Shown one piece after another: positions 11,659-23,582 of a stretch of 64,000 nucleotides of DNA. The notes below the pieces were generated by a model, which was not told the DNA's origin, ran no database searches, and saw nothing but the letters and a program-made list of their open reading frames with translations. The DNA comes from Rhizopus arrhizus (taxonomy: Eukaryota; Mucoromycota; Mucoromycetes; Mucorales; Rhizopodaceae). How positions within the stretch are numbered: position 1 is the first letter of the stretch; each line of letters opens with the position of its first letter. The position numbers were made by a program, and so were the translations under genes. Location: NCBI GenBank assembly GCA_024220505.1, contig JAKZZE010000012.1:1364001-1428000 (forward strand). Reading direction: 5' to 3'.

Positions 11659-12768
11659 CTACCATTTTTTAAACCAGAGTAAGAAATCTTTTGCTTCTTC
11701 AAATACCATAAAAGTAACTGCATTCGCAGGAGCTACTTTAATTAAAGAAGGCGCAAGACCTTTATAAAGACTTCTCGCACCTTCTTGTTTAGCCACGTTA
11801 TAAAAGCAGGTATACCAAGGAATCGGTGTGCCCTGAACTTGTAATCTTTTTCTCACCAAATCAAAAGGGTAAACAGCTATTTTGCTTGTCATACCAGATA
11901 ATGCGCCACTCATCATGTCATGTGTTGGCTTGTAGGCTGATGAGACTCTTTCGCTATCCTTTGTAATAAAGTGAGTACTTGAAAGTTGTCTTTTATTATT
12001 ACTCACTCTTAGTTTCTTAAATCCTTTAGCAAATATGTCATAGCTTGAAAATAGCAAACCCATATATGGCATGATTTGTATTATAGCTGGCCATAACCCT
12101 TTATAAAATCCTCTGTATCCTTCCTTTTTGTAAATATTCATAATTTCTTGTGGCACTCGATGGTTCTATATCTCATTGTTTAGTACCCATCTATTATTAT
12201 CGAAAAGTGTAGTTTTATGCACCTTTTGAGCTACTGCAAATTGAGTTCTTAATAGATCAAATGGATAAGTGCTAGCTGTAGCGATACTACCAGCAATCAT
12301 ACCACATCCAAATGATTTTAATGTCTCTGGTATCTGTTTCTGGTTTGATTCTATAAGTTGCTCTAATTCCTTGTAAGACCAAAATTCAATCATTGTATAT
12401 GATAAATAAAGATATTCTGCTGGCATATTTCCTTTATAAAGACCCTTTTTACTGTTATTAACTAAAATACTTTTTTTTTGTATATATTTTACTCGTATGC
12501 CTTCTTCTTTCATGATTGTTTTTAATGTTTGAAGAATACTTGAATATTTGATTGGTTGCTTGTTGTTTTTGACATGTACTGAGTGTGTTTGGAGTTGCAT
12601 TCGTATCTTGACAACATCTAGTGGAGCAATGACAAATCTATAAAATAGTAAGTTGTCTTTTTCCTTTAAAATACTTTCTGAATAAAACCTTGAAACAACG
12701 CCTGCTACACCACCACAGAAAGCAAGTTGGTTACTTGATAAATCAGCATCAGTTATATAAGAAGGCAT
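11659..12768 (-). CDS. TPC1: Mitochondrial thiamine pyrophosphate carrier (SLC25 family)
   Basis: Three mitochondrial-carrier repeats are visible, each with its signature: PLDVVKIRMQLQ, YPFDLLRTQFA, YPFDLVRKRLQVQG. Diagnostic segments for Tpc1 include GLYKGNMPAEYLY and SLYKGLAPSLIKVAPANAVTF. Members exchange cytosolic thiamine pyrophosphate for mitochondrial nucleotides across the inner membrane, feeding pyruvate and oxoglutarate dehydrogenases. Three introns interrupt the frame: near 12640-12692 (before FVIAPLD), near 12445-12495 (before GLYKGN) and near 12165-12221 (before NHRVPQEI). The gene starts 201 bp from the divergent LST8 gene, and its stop lies 164 bp upstream of the PKC start. Substrate specificity is inferred from family resemblance only. 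Confidence 0.88.
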
Positions 12769-12969
12769 TTTAGATTATTTTATCATTATTAAAGCAGAAA
12801 AAGAAATTTCGTAGATAATTGCTCAAACATCTTTTTATGGTCTTGCTTAAAAGGAAAGAATGAAATTGTCTTAATATGACGCGATCGTGCACACAAAAAT
12901 ATACCCTTTGGTTCAATATCCGACCTCTTTCTCTTCTTTTTTTTTTTTTTTTTTTTTCAATCAATAAAA
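12769..12969. promoter_or_regulatory. Short bidirectional promoter, TPC1 / LST8
   Basis: The two genes are head to head with 201 bp between their ATGs, so this interval must carry both promoters. It contains a 21 nt T run directly upstream of the LST8 ATG. No clear TATA box. Confidence 0.6.
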
Positions 12970-14382
12970 ATGGGAGACGAAGCACCGAGAAAACAAGAAG
13001 AGGAGAAAGAGGAACAATATTACGACCAAATGCAACAATATCAAATGTTGCTTCAAAACGATAGTCACTCTGTCATTTTAGTCACTGCTGGATACGATAA
13101 TACTATTCGTTTTTGGGAGGCATTAAGTGGCATCTGTTCAAAAACAATTAAACATCCAGATTCTGTAACAAGTTGGAATAATTTATATACAATTAACTAA
13201 TAGTGAAAATGCATATAGCAAGTGAATCGTTTATGTATTTCTCCTGATAAAGCTATTTTGGCGGCTGCAGGTTAAATAATATTATACTGTTGCTATTAAT
13301 AAAGAAAACTAACTGTATTTTTTGTTTATTAGGAAATCATTCTGTTCGTTTATATGATATCGCGAGTAGTAATGATAATCCTGTAAGTCATGTACAGAAT
13401 ATTGATAAAAAGAAATGGATACTAATTGACAACCATAGTTTGTGGTATTTGGAGAACACACAGGAAATATCATTGCTACTGGTTTTCATGGAGAAGGAAG
13501 ATGGATGTTTACAGCAAGTGAGGACGGTCACTTGAAGATTTGGGATACTCGATCCGGAAGAAACCCAGTGTTGACAAGGAATTTTGATAATGGTTGTCCT
13601 ATTAACGACGCTGTGATGCATGCCAATCAAGGTGAATTAATCACTTGTGATCAAAATGGAGCAGTGAAAATCTGGGATTTGACAGCACACTCATGTACAC
13701 ATGAATTGGTAAGCAAAAAAGTATTGTGAAATATGTATAGTATTGCTAACAGCAAACGTAGGTTCCTGAAGAAGGTGTTCCAATGCGATCTGTCACAGTG
13801 GCTTCTGATGGTTCTATCTTGGTTGCTGCTAACAACAAAGTAAATCTTCATTGTTATATATGTATTTGTCCATGTATAAATGCTATTATTAGGGTACTTG
13901 CTTTGTTTGGAAATTATCAAACGGATGTGAAGGAGGTGAAATAGAACCTATTCATCAGTTTCAGGCACACAGTAATTATATTTTGAGAGTCATGTTGAGT
14001 CCTGATACAAAGTAAATGCTTATATTCATTATAATACTTTATAACTAATATGAAATAGATTATTGGCTACATGTTCAGCAGATAATACAGCCAAAATTTG
14101 GAATACAGAGAAAAACTTTGAGTTATATTTAACCTTACAAGGCCATCAAAGATGGGTATGGGATTGTGCATTCTCTGCTGACTCAGCTTATCTTGTTACA
14201 GGTAAGCAAGCATAATAGTAGTGGCAAATGCATAAATATCTAATATTATAATGATAGCTTCATCAGATCATGTTGCAAGATTATGTGAACTTCAAAATGG
14301 AGAAACAATACGACAATATAATGGACATCATAAAGCAGCTGTTTGTGTAGCATTAAATGATTTGTCAGTTGGTTATTCGTAG
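12970..14382 (+). CDS. LST8: TOR complex WD40 subunit Lst8
   Basis: Spliced, the gene encodes a seven-bladed WD40 propeller with Lst8-specific phrases: [76 protein letters not shown], and [24 protein letters not shown]. Lst8 stabilises the TOR kinase domain in TORC1 and TORC2. About seven introns of 50-60 nt are visible. The N-terminus carries an extra acidic/Gln-rich stretch ([17 protein letters not shown], about 30 residues) before the usual start, and one residue appears missing in [11 protein letters not shown]. The protein ends NDLSVGYS shortly after the last blade. All blades are intact, so I expect function. Confidence 0.95.
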
Positions 14383-14725
14383 TTTGTTTTTCTATCTTTT
14401 TTTGTATGTGCATATACCTAGTGTTGGTGATGAAGTATTATAAAAAATAGGATTTTTAATTGTTCGCAACTACAACTATTATGATCTGAAGTCAATAAAA
14501 GGATATTACTATGAAGAAGTTTATCCTGGATTTAACCTTCAGCTAGACTGTTGATGCAAATGAGTTGGTATCAGCCAGTCTCACTCTATGTAAGATTGAG
14601 TGTAAAAAACTGTATTTAATTTGAGGAAATAATTCAAGTAGGATCCTGACTTGCAAAAAAAAAAGAAAAGAAAAAAAAAGAAAAAAAAAAAGCTTTTGTT
14701 TTCCTTTCTCTTTATAAAATACATA
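14383..14725. other. Spacer LST8 / RRM gene
   Basis: A 343 bp interval ending in A-rich runs just upstream of the RRM protein's ATG. Nothing else seen. Confidence 0.6.
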
Positions 14726-15848
14726 ATGGGAAAGAAAGATTTAGACAGCTCTTTAGATGACATTATTAAAAAAAGACAGCGTACAGAGACAAAAAGTCAT
14801 AATTCACGAAACAATAACAGTAATGACGCAAGGAACTTGAATGTCACTGCTCGAAGAAATACAGTTAAAAATAATCTCGTTCGAAACAACGGAAGAGGAA
14901 TTCAAAAAAACAGCAAGTCTTCTATCAATAGTCGATTAGGTGACATAGTCATATCTCGTAAACCTTTTCATCAACAAGCAAAAGCTGTCAATAAAGAAGT
15001 AAGTTTATTGATTTTTCTTTTTCTGAAAAGCAGTTAATCAAACAACATTAGATTACACCCGTACAAAAACAAAGACCTAAAATTATTGGCCCTATTATTA
15101 CTTCAGCTTATAAAGGAGAAAGTACAAATGATAACAGAAGAAAAAAGAAAGAGCAAGCTATTAATCCTGCAACATTGATCATTACACGATCAGTGACGCC
15201 GACCAACAACAAAACACAGAATAAAACAAAAAGCTCACAACCTTACAACAGCAATGATAATACCAACACCGCCCATTCTCAAAAGTCGAGACAGCCCAAG
15301 CAATTGATTCGTTCAGCAGGACCACCTATTACTGTCATGAATCCGGTATACCACCAGCAGAAGCCAATGACTCCTCCTGAGCAAACCGGGATTGTTTTAC
15401 TCTGTAATTTGGATCCTAGAGCAACTGCAGAGGATGTTGGAGTATGTATACTATAGTTTGGAGTAATAATGTATCTTATTCGATGATTACTAGGAAACGT
15501 GTAGTATGTTTGGACCTATATTGAGCTGTGACATGTTATTAGATCCAATGGGCAGGCCATTACATGAGGCAGAAGTAGAATTCATGTATCCACATTCGGC
15601 TCAAGAGTGTGCATTGAAGTTGGATGGTGAAATTGCAGATGGCAGAGTACTTCGTGCTAGGTTACAATATAGACCTACACCACCTGTTATGCCACGATAT
15701 TCTTCAAGGACTGTGGGCGCATCAGCTAGAGTTGAACCAAGATTTAATGACACCCAATTGTAAGCTCATTAGTTGATAAACTGAATGAACTTCTCTAACG
15801 TTTTTATTTTATAGACCCTATATGGCATATTCACATCGTCCATATTAA
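14726..15848 (+). CDS. RRM protein resembling Aly/REF-type mRNA export adaptors
   Basis: The start at 14726 gives MGKKDLDSSLDDIIKKRQR, matching the SLDDIIKxxR helicase-binding motif (UAP56/Sub2 binding) found at the N-termini of Aly/REF and UIF adaptors. A long basic, Asn/Ser/Arg-rich low-complexity region follows. A single RRM runs from about TGIVLLCNLDPRATAEDVG through the intron to GRVLRARLQYRP, with RNP2-like VLLCNL. The C-terminus is Pro/Arg/Tyr-rich (ends MAYSHRPY). Four introns: near 14999-15052, 15443-15494, 15762-15814 and others inside the frame. In the family such proteins load onto spliced mRNA and bridge it to the export receptor in the nucleus. Yra1-type identity is an inference from layout; the RRM RNP1 is degenerate (EVEFMYP). 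Confidence 0.7.
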
Positions 15849-15899
15849 TACAAATATTATGCTTTGCTTTCGATGTATTTACACTATCATTAAATATAA

Positions 15900-16960
15900 A
15901 CAATCACTTTTTTTTCTGCAAAAGAGTTTATTCCCATATTGTTCTGTAAGTCTTCAAAGGCTCGCACATATTCTTCAACAGCGTCAATTTTTGGTAGTCA
16001 CAAGAACAAAAGTCAGTATTAGTACCTTAACAAGCCAACTGCCCAATCCAGCTTTTGCATTAATACGGTGGCAGTACGAGTAAGAAATTCAGTTTCTGAA
16101 TAGCTGATTTTGTTATTAAATTCAGGAAAAGCGCCCTAATATTAAATGTGATAATCTAAACAGCCAATAGTAAGGGCTGAAACAGTGTCACTTGGTTTAG
16201 TTGCTTTTTTATTTTTAATCAACACACAATGAGGATTTACGCAGACAAAAGGACCTTTTTACTGCAGCTTTCATAACTTTTCCTTTATGTAGTTTTCGGT
16301 AAACTGAATAGGCCAATTGGGAGAAACAATAAACGCATTTTTGTGACAGTCTTGTTTCATCAATTTTGCAAACACACATGTTTTGGCCATGAATATCTTG
16401 CTTCTGCTTGTTACCATACTGTATATAAGCCTTGACCTTAGGACCCACACTATAACCGCAATCATTTATGAGCATGATCGGCTTAAGTTTGCGTGAAGTA
16501 TTTGTCTTCTCAGAATATTGTGGCTATAACTATGTGATCAATGAAATTCTTACGATATTAATCCTATTCCACCTATTGATCAAACTTGTTACATACTATC
16601 TCCTATTCATTTAAAGAAAGATTATGATTTTTAAACATCTCACAATTTAGATTTGCTTCAACAAGAGTGGTAAAAGACTCATTTTGAATACGATGTGCAC
16701 TAAGATTTATGGTTGAGCTCCGTTAGTTCCGAAATAAAGACTATTTATTAGATACAAATGCTGATGTTCGAACAAAAGCTTATAATCTTTTTCAACCGTA
16801 CCCATTGTCAATATTTCTTTAGGAAGGGATGATGGCGAGTTTTCTACCTGTATTCTTCTTCTTTTTTGAATTCTGGTGGCAGTAAATTTGCAATTCGAAA
16901 GTCACATTGTTCTCGGAAGGCCACGACATGGTTATCAAGAGCAAAGACATCATTTTATAA
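15900..16960 (-). pseudogene. Decayed TnpB/Fanzor-like nuclease ORF (tentative)
   Basis: The minus strand keeps one open block (16215-16475) with NDCGYSVGPKVKAYIQYG, then DETRLSQKCVYCFSQL, resembling the RuvC-II/III zinc-ribbon region of TnpB-like proteins (E-x-x-TSK-x-CxxC). Beyond a stop it continues as SDTVSALTIG and FPEFNNKISYSETEF, comparable to the RD-x-x-A-x-x-I RuvC-III segment. Further upstream, between 16820 and 16940, a frame reads FALDNHVVAFREQCDFR. The frame is broken by several stops, so this is a remnant. The likeness is to a large Mucorales family of TnpB-like proteins as I recall them; no catalytic residue set is complete here. No element ends were found, and a different zinc-ribbon transposase remains possible. 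Confidence 0.4.
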
Positions 16961-19900
16961 CTTGATTATCATTGATTGAATGATTACTCTATAATTGATC
17001 ATGTGTTTTGTAAATTCTTGTATGCATAATCACTTACAGTCACATTTTTTTTGGTCCCACTAAAGAAACTGATGTGAATAAAAGAGTTATATCCTTTTAC
17101 AAGCTGTATCCTTAACTACCAACAATATACTGTACGTGTCCAATTTGATACAAGAAGAATATTATTTTATCAAGAAAAGAAACAAGAAAGAGCAGATAGC
17201 ATTGATGCTGATAAATTAGTTTGTGTGGTTACTAAAAATATAGATAATGTAAGTTGTTTATTTTTCTTATATCAACATAATTTAAGTACTCCTTTGAAAT
17301 AGTCTTTAGATATAAATCTTTTTCGAACCTTACTCTCAATTACACTGTCACTTGTCAGAATAACTATTTTTTTGGTTGTTTATGTTCTAATCAAGTATGA
17401 TTATACAAGCATATTTTTTGTTCAAGTATAAATAAATCTCTTACATTGCTAGAAAAGTTAACTTTTTGTTGTCTCAACAAAGAAACGAGAGTCTAGAATT
17501 ACAAGAAGATGATAGTAAAATTGCATCTAAATAATCAAAAAAGTTTCCTTTCTTTTGAAAAGTATAAGAGCAATCCTAAAATGTTGAGAGGCAGGAAGCT
17601 TAAATAGAATATATGATACTGCCATTTCACCCAACTCAGCCTCTAATAGACAAAATTAGACACATAGTTTAGTTTCTTTGTGGCTGCCCAAAAGTTTGAA
17701 GTATCTAAAGACGTTCAGGACGACTGCTCTATGGCTTCTCTCCATCTTCCCTCTTATCTATGACTTCCCATGCCTCCAAATTAACTGCGACTCTCTGTGC
17801 CGAGCTCTCTCTCTCTTTAGAATAAACTCTTCTTCTCTATTTACTATTACGCTTATCATTCAAAGGCATAAAATCAGAAAAATATATATACTTCAGCAGT
17901 AGCTTATTACAACACTGCCTGCTTTTAATAAAATCAGTCTTGAGTCTTTTATACAAAAAAAAAGACGTTCAGGTTGGCATAAATCTGTGTTTCAACCATA
18001 TTTACAATTCAAGTAGATACTGTTCTTTCAGCTACACTTTCTGTTGTTCATATAAAAGTAATAGGGAATATTACATTGTTTTTGTATGTTATAGATTACT
18101 CAATGAGCATAGAATAGATACGAATGTGTTGTAGTTTATAAATAAACCTGTTTTGAAGGAAACTACATAAACTACCATTGATTTCACGCACAAGATGAAG
18201 CAAAAGAAAAAATCAAGTTAAACATTCATGCTTTTATCATACTCTATATACCTTATGAACCAATTTCAGCCATCCGGGAATTCCATCACTCCAATAGAGT
18301 TTAATCAATCGAAGCACTTCAAGAGATCAACTTGACCTGTAATGAGTGAATGTCTTCTAGGATCGAATAAAATCAATCAAAATATTTGCATCGATGAAAC
18401 ATTGACAGAGAGTACTTCTTGGGGCCTATCTGATATATTAATACTTACTAGGTGATGATAAGGAATTGGTCAATGAAGTAATAAAGACTTTTTTTTTTCA
18501 CGGGTCATTCGGGCACAGGAAATGAAATAAGAAAGGTATAGTTTATTGGCCCAAGCAAAATGACATTGTATGACTCATCATACTACTAAACACACAAACT
18601 CACTCTTTTTTTTTTTTCTTGTGAACCCTGAAGAACAAAAAACGGCATGTTTGTATGGTTTGTTGGAATACTTGGTTGTTATGGAAACTCCTATTTTAAA
18701 ATCTTTTTATCGCGCCAAAAATAATCCCTCATTGTTTTATGAATAAAATAAATTGAAGCTCTTGTTTTCTTTCACTTTATTCTTTAAAACACTCCATCCA
18801 TGATGCGTGTGAACAATTGAGATGGGTCTGTTGATTGAATGAATTGTGAAAACTCTATTAATCCATATTAGAAAAATGGCTTTCTCCAAAAAAAGAACAA
18901 GAAAATTTTCTATTAAAAACTCAATCGCTCAAAGGTCCCTTTCCTTTTCAAATCAGGGACACCTCAAACGGTTTTCTTTCTTAAGCAATCGTCCTTGATG
19001 GCTCAAGTTACATTGTTGGCAGATTTTTTTTTAGCAACACGTACTAAAAAACTTTGCTGTGCAACATATTAGCGGCATCTGAACAGTATTTTTTTTTGAG
19101 TGGCATGTCGTCAGAGGAGCCAAAATGTGGCGGTTCTCGTGATATGAACAGAGATCAGTTAGTGCTATTTGTGTAACAGTTAATAAGGTAATTTGTGATA
19201 CTAAAGAACGCAAATCATGTTTATTAACGTTGAACAAAGCTCAACATTGAAGGAGGATTTCGGAGAATTTTTTTGATATACAGCGGACACTCAACTTTGT
19301 TTGCTTGTCCCTTATCTTTTCTTGATCTGATAGAAACAGCTTTAGATATAAGTCATTTCCTTGAAAATTAACTTGATAATTTCTTTGATTTCAATAAAAA
19401 TTATTATGTGATTCAAAAGGTTGAATAGAACATAGATTTGTAAATGTTTTTAGTGTGTTTTTATTTATTTTATGCAATAATAATAAAAAAATCAATTGAT
19501 TTCACTTTTAAATTTTATTTTATACAAAGACAAACATAACTATAGAAAAAAAGAATATTAAAGCTATTTTAGTAGTAATTTATTTGAAGAAAAGTAAAAA
19601 TGAAAGCTTCTGATGTATTTATTATTGTGTATTTTTATCATCTTTATTCATGCATACTTTTTTGATTGTATTAATTTTTTAAGATTACAGTTAAACAAAA
19701 TGTAAGCTGCTGTTTTAAAGCATAAATTATTTATTTCTAGAAACAATGACATGATTTAATTATAAAAAATACCAGATCATAAAATATTCGATCCAAAGAA
19801 AAAGTCAATCAGCATGTTTATGACACAAAAATGGTGAGTTATTTATTGCTGCATAACATCCACATTTTCTAAAGTTTTTTTTTTTTTTTACTTACATATT

Positions 19901-21818
19901 TATTAATCATCATCTACAAAAAGTCTAAACAAAAGAAGAGTTTCCTTACTGGTATTATATTTTATAAGTTAGTCAATTGATTCTGATGATAAATGTCTTG
20001 ATATTAACTAATATCATGCAGAAGAAAAGAAAGAAAAAAAAAAAGGCGGGGAGTAAAATGTGATCTGATAATGAAAGATTAAAACACATGGCCAGTTCAA
20101 TAGCTGTTTCTTGATCCTTTATTTTATTTTGCGTAGTAAAAAGTGTAACAGGCCATTTAAATTATGATAAACATCCTCCTTCTAAAATAGTCTGTATGTA
20201 ATTATTTTTTTTTTAAAAAAAAAAAAAAAAAACTGTCTACTTTATAATCAAGACGCTTGGCATTAGGGGCGTACTGAATAGAGCAGTTTGTCCGATTGAA
20301 AGGATAAAGAGTGCTGTTTTACATCTGTAATAAGCCATGAAAGAGTGGGTGCACATGGCATGCTGTCTATGGATGCTCCCTTCATTGTGGTGTGTTTGGA
20401 TGATGTTATATATCACAAATTGGAGGATGGAGTAAACGAGAAGGGCTGGCTTGCTTCCTCGCTATCACTGCTTTTAGCCATTAAAATCACAGGCCACATT
20501 TATTTTTTGTCAACCTCAATCTTTTGAGTGGTTTCTTTACATTTTTCAATATATTTGCGCCTGTCATTGGAACACCTAATTTTTTATCCAATTCATCTTT
20601 AATTGCTTTAATTTTAAACTGAGGAGAAAATTGATAGTCTAATGGAATAAATAGGGTTGTTAAAATGAAAGCGTCAAGAAAGAAAGCAGTGAGGTTCTTT
20701 GGAGATATTCTTTATACAAAGTTTTTATCTATAATTTCCCGAGAAAAGCTGTAGCAAGACATTTGAAATTATTTGAATAACGATGTATGTGACATCGCTA
20801 TAAAAATCGCCAGTAAAAATAAAGTTTACTTTTGTTTTTATCATCGAAAAACATCTCTTTCATTCTTTTTTTTTTTTTTTAAAAATCTACTGATTGTATT
20901 AGTGATGATAAAAATGGTGATGCCAATAATACAGGTAATGGTATATGTGAACGAGATACAGTAAAAGAAAAAGGTCAAGCGTTACATAGATATTCTTTTT
21001 TTATTACTTTACATTTAAAATAAGGAGCTGGTGTTATTATAGTGGCTCAAATATTCTTCAATTAAAAGATTAAATTTTTTTTATCGTCAACACATTACAA
21101 TAAACCCACATTATAGGAATTTTTTTTTTTAAAAAAAAAAAAGAAAACTAAAGACTTTTACTGTCAACCTCCTTTCTCCTGTTGTGTTACAATTCATCTT
21201 TTTTATGGGGTTTGCAAAATTACTTTATGCTGTCCCTTTCACAAATTAAGAAACTGAAAAAAGGGGAGGAGTACAAAATTGAATACCCGTAGCTTATCTC
21301 GTGCTCTTGGGAAACCTTTTTAATCCCCTTTGCTACACAAAATGTTTTAATTTACATAAATTAATCGTTTTCTTTTCCATGGCAAAATAGGATTTGGCTA
21401 TCAGTGGCGAGAAATATGCTAAATAGGTGTAACTTGTTCTTAAAAAGTGGCCTGATCTTTGGAACAACAAAAAAAAAACTTTATTTTAAGTTTTTAGTCC
21501 GTGCGCAAGCATGTTCCTTTTTTTTTTTTTGAGCAATGGTAGCAATGTTTCATTTGACGAAAATAAGACAATCAATTAAAGTTTCGGTTGTTGAGGATGG
21601 ATCGAGTTTAATTAAAAGCAGGTAACCCAAGATCTTGTGAATCTCTTTCTCTCTCTCTCTTGGAGCGCATACGGAATAAAATAATTTATTGTTTGTATAA
21701 ATTAAAAAAAAAAAAGAAAAACCATATTTACATAAGAAAAATATCAATTACATATCTTGAAGTGCATGTGTGTATGTGTATGTATGTGTACTGGTGTATA
21801 GGCTTGCTTATATGTTGT
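16961..21818. other. Gene-poor spacer downstream of MedA
   Basis: About 4.9 kb with many A/T tracts and no credible long frame. A frame around 17120-17250 (plus strand, YTVRVQFDTRRILFYQEKKQ) looks protein-like but ends at stops and matches nothing I know; it may be a degraded exon. Microsatellite CT repeats lie near 21645-21660. The ORFs at 17678, 19031, 20345 and 20773 have no recognisable composition and are probably chance. Confidence 0.5.
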
Positions 21819-23582
21819 TTATGCTTTTTCAGATTTATATTTTGTAATGATTTTTTTAAGGGCAAAAGGTAGGATATGCCACTGAAAGACCTTGATATCT
21901 TTTTCTATATTTCTAGGCTTTGGATGGTTGAAACCCATGATCAATTTGAAGAAATCAACCGAATCAGGCTTTGTTTTACTGACAGTCGTCGGTCCAAACC
22001 CTTCCAGATTACGTCGAATACAGTTTTTATAATCCACGTCAAACCGAGTACTCAGCAGGAATTCAGCGAGATTGATGCAATCCACAGAGGTGATCCAATA
22101 CGTGTCTTTGCCAGGCCACTGAATACAAGAGACAATCATCTTATTATGTTCATGGACCGTATTTTCACAAGTAGCCTCAAATCCGCAATTGATCCCATAG
22201 GGATCCATCAGTCTTGCAATCTTGACCAGACGACGGTGATTTCTGTTTTCCTCATGCGACCAGTTCAAGAGCATGGTGGTGATATCGCCCAGGATATTGA
22301 ATCGAACTGGGTTGAGTATGTCTGGGTAAGGACTATAGTTTTCTAGAGTGATCGAGTTGAAGTCGATAGGTGTCTTTCCGTAACCGCGAAGATTACGTGA
22401 AACTCGACGATAAGGTGATCGTCGTTGGACATGCTGATGATGACTGTTGGTACGATGAAGGCTGAGTGGTTGATATTCTAATGGCATATTTTGTTGGGAG
22501 GCAAGTGTGCTGGGGAACTCGTTATCAAAAGCATTCCAATTGGCTTGAAAGTCACTATTGTTTGTGGTGATTAATGGCATAGGACTTGTTTCTTGAGTTA
22601 GATGCATAGGTTGAACCTGTGGTGGGCTTGATTGGCTGACGGTGACAGGGTACGTGGTGAGTTCTATAATGGATAAATGAATAAAATGATTAAACGAAAA
22701 GGACAGATATTTACGTGTATTGGTATTATAATATGTAGTTTCTGGTACTTGCTGATTACCAAAGCTATTCATAGTGTTAAACGTATTACGATAATAATTC
22801 CCATAAGACTGCGGTCCCATAAATGTATTTTCTATATACAAAAAAAGGAAATTGAGTGTTTCAATTTTAGAAAAGGGAAAGAATGATTAGTTACCTCTTC
22901 CAGAAGAAGGAAAAGAAGTTGGCATAACATCATTTAATGAGTGCTGATAATTATAAGGTGCTTGAATAACACCAGTGTTAGTCAGAGTATTGTAATCTAT
23001 AGAGGTTGCGAAATTATTATTGCTGCTGTTACTACCACTGCTGCTAACTGATGGAGTGTAATCGATAGCTGGTTGAATATCTTTATAAATGAAATCACCA
23101 ATGTATTGTTGACGAACAGGAACATCTGGATTATCTTTACTCATAAAATTAAGATAAATCTGAGCAGTATTGGAAGTTTGTCTTGTCTTGAAGAGAGTAG
23201 GAACTTCTGCTAACAAAGATATCATCCCTTGACTATCCTTTCTTTCTGTAGGAAGCACAAGCTGATTAAAGGATAGTTTAACTGGTACATTAATAAATCC
23301 ATAGACAATAACTGTCATCTTCTCTCCTGCAACACCTGATTGAGGATGAATGTCACATTGGTATTTTCTAGTGTCACTTTCCACTGTGTTCATATCGTGA
23401 TTGTAATTAACTGAAATGTTTGCTCGTGGACGCATTTGTTGACCTGATACCAAAGAAATTGGGCGCGCTGAAATAATAAAAGAGAGAGAGAAAAACTGTT
23501 TAATAAAAAGAAACAAAGCTGATAGAGTTGTGAACTTACTGTCTAAGAAGCTAGTTGTATTGTAATGGTTAGATGTAGTCAT
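21819..23582 (-). CDS. medA: Medusa-type transcriptional regulator of development (MedA/Acr1 family)
   Basis: Four exons encode roughly 500 residues. The N-terminal half has a conserved block (YQCDIHPQSGVAGEKMTVIVYG, an immunoglobulin-like/IPT-type fold by look), and the middle is Ser/Asn/Gln-rich. The C-terminal half holds the family signature: RRNLEGFGPTTVSKTK, FFKLIMGFNHPKPRNIEKD and WHILPFALKKIITKY. In Aspergillus (medA) and Magnaporthe (Acr1) such proteins control conidiophore development, adhesion and virulence-related surface traits; in Mucorales the role is unknown to me. Introns lie near 23470-23540, 22835-22895 and 22655-22714. The gene is isolated, with about 4.9 kb of noncoding DNA on one side and 4.2 kb upstream, as is common for heavily regulated developmental genes. 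Confidence 0.88.
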
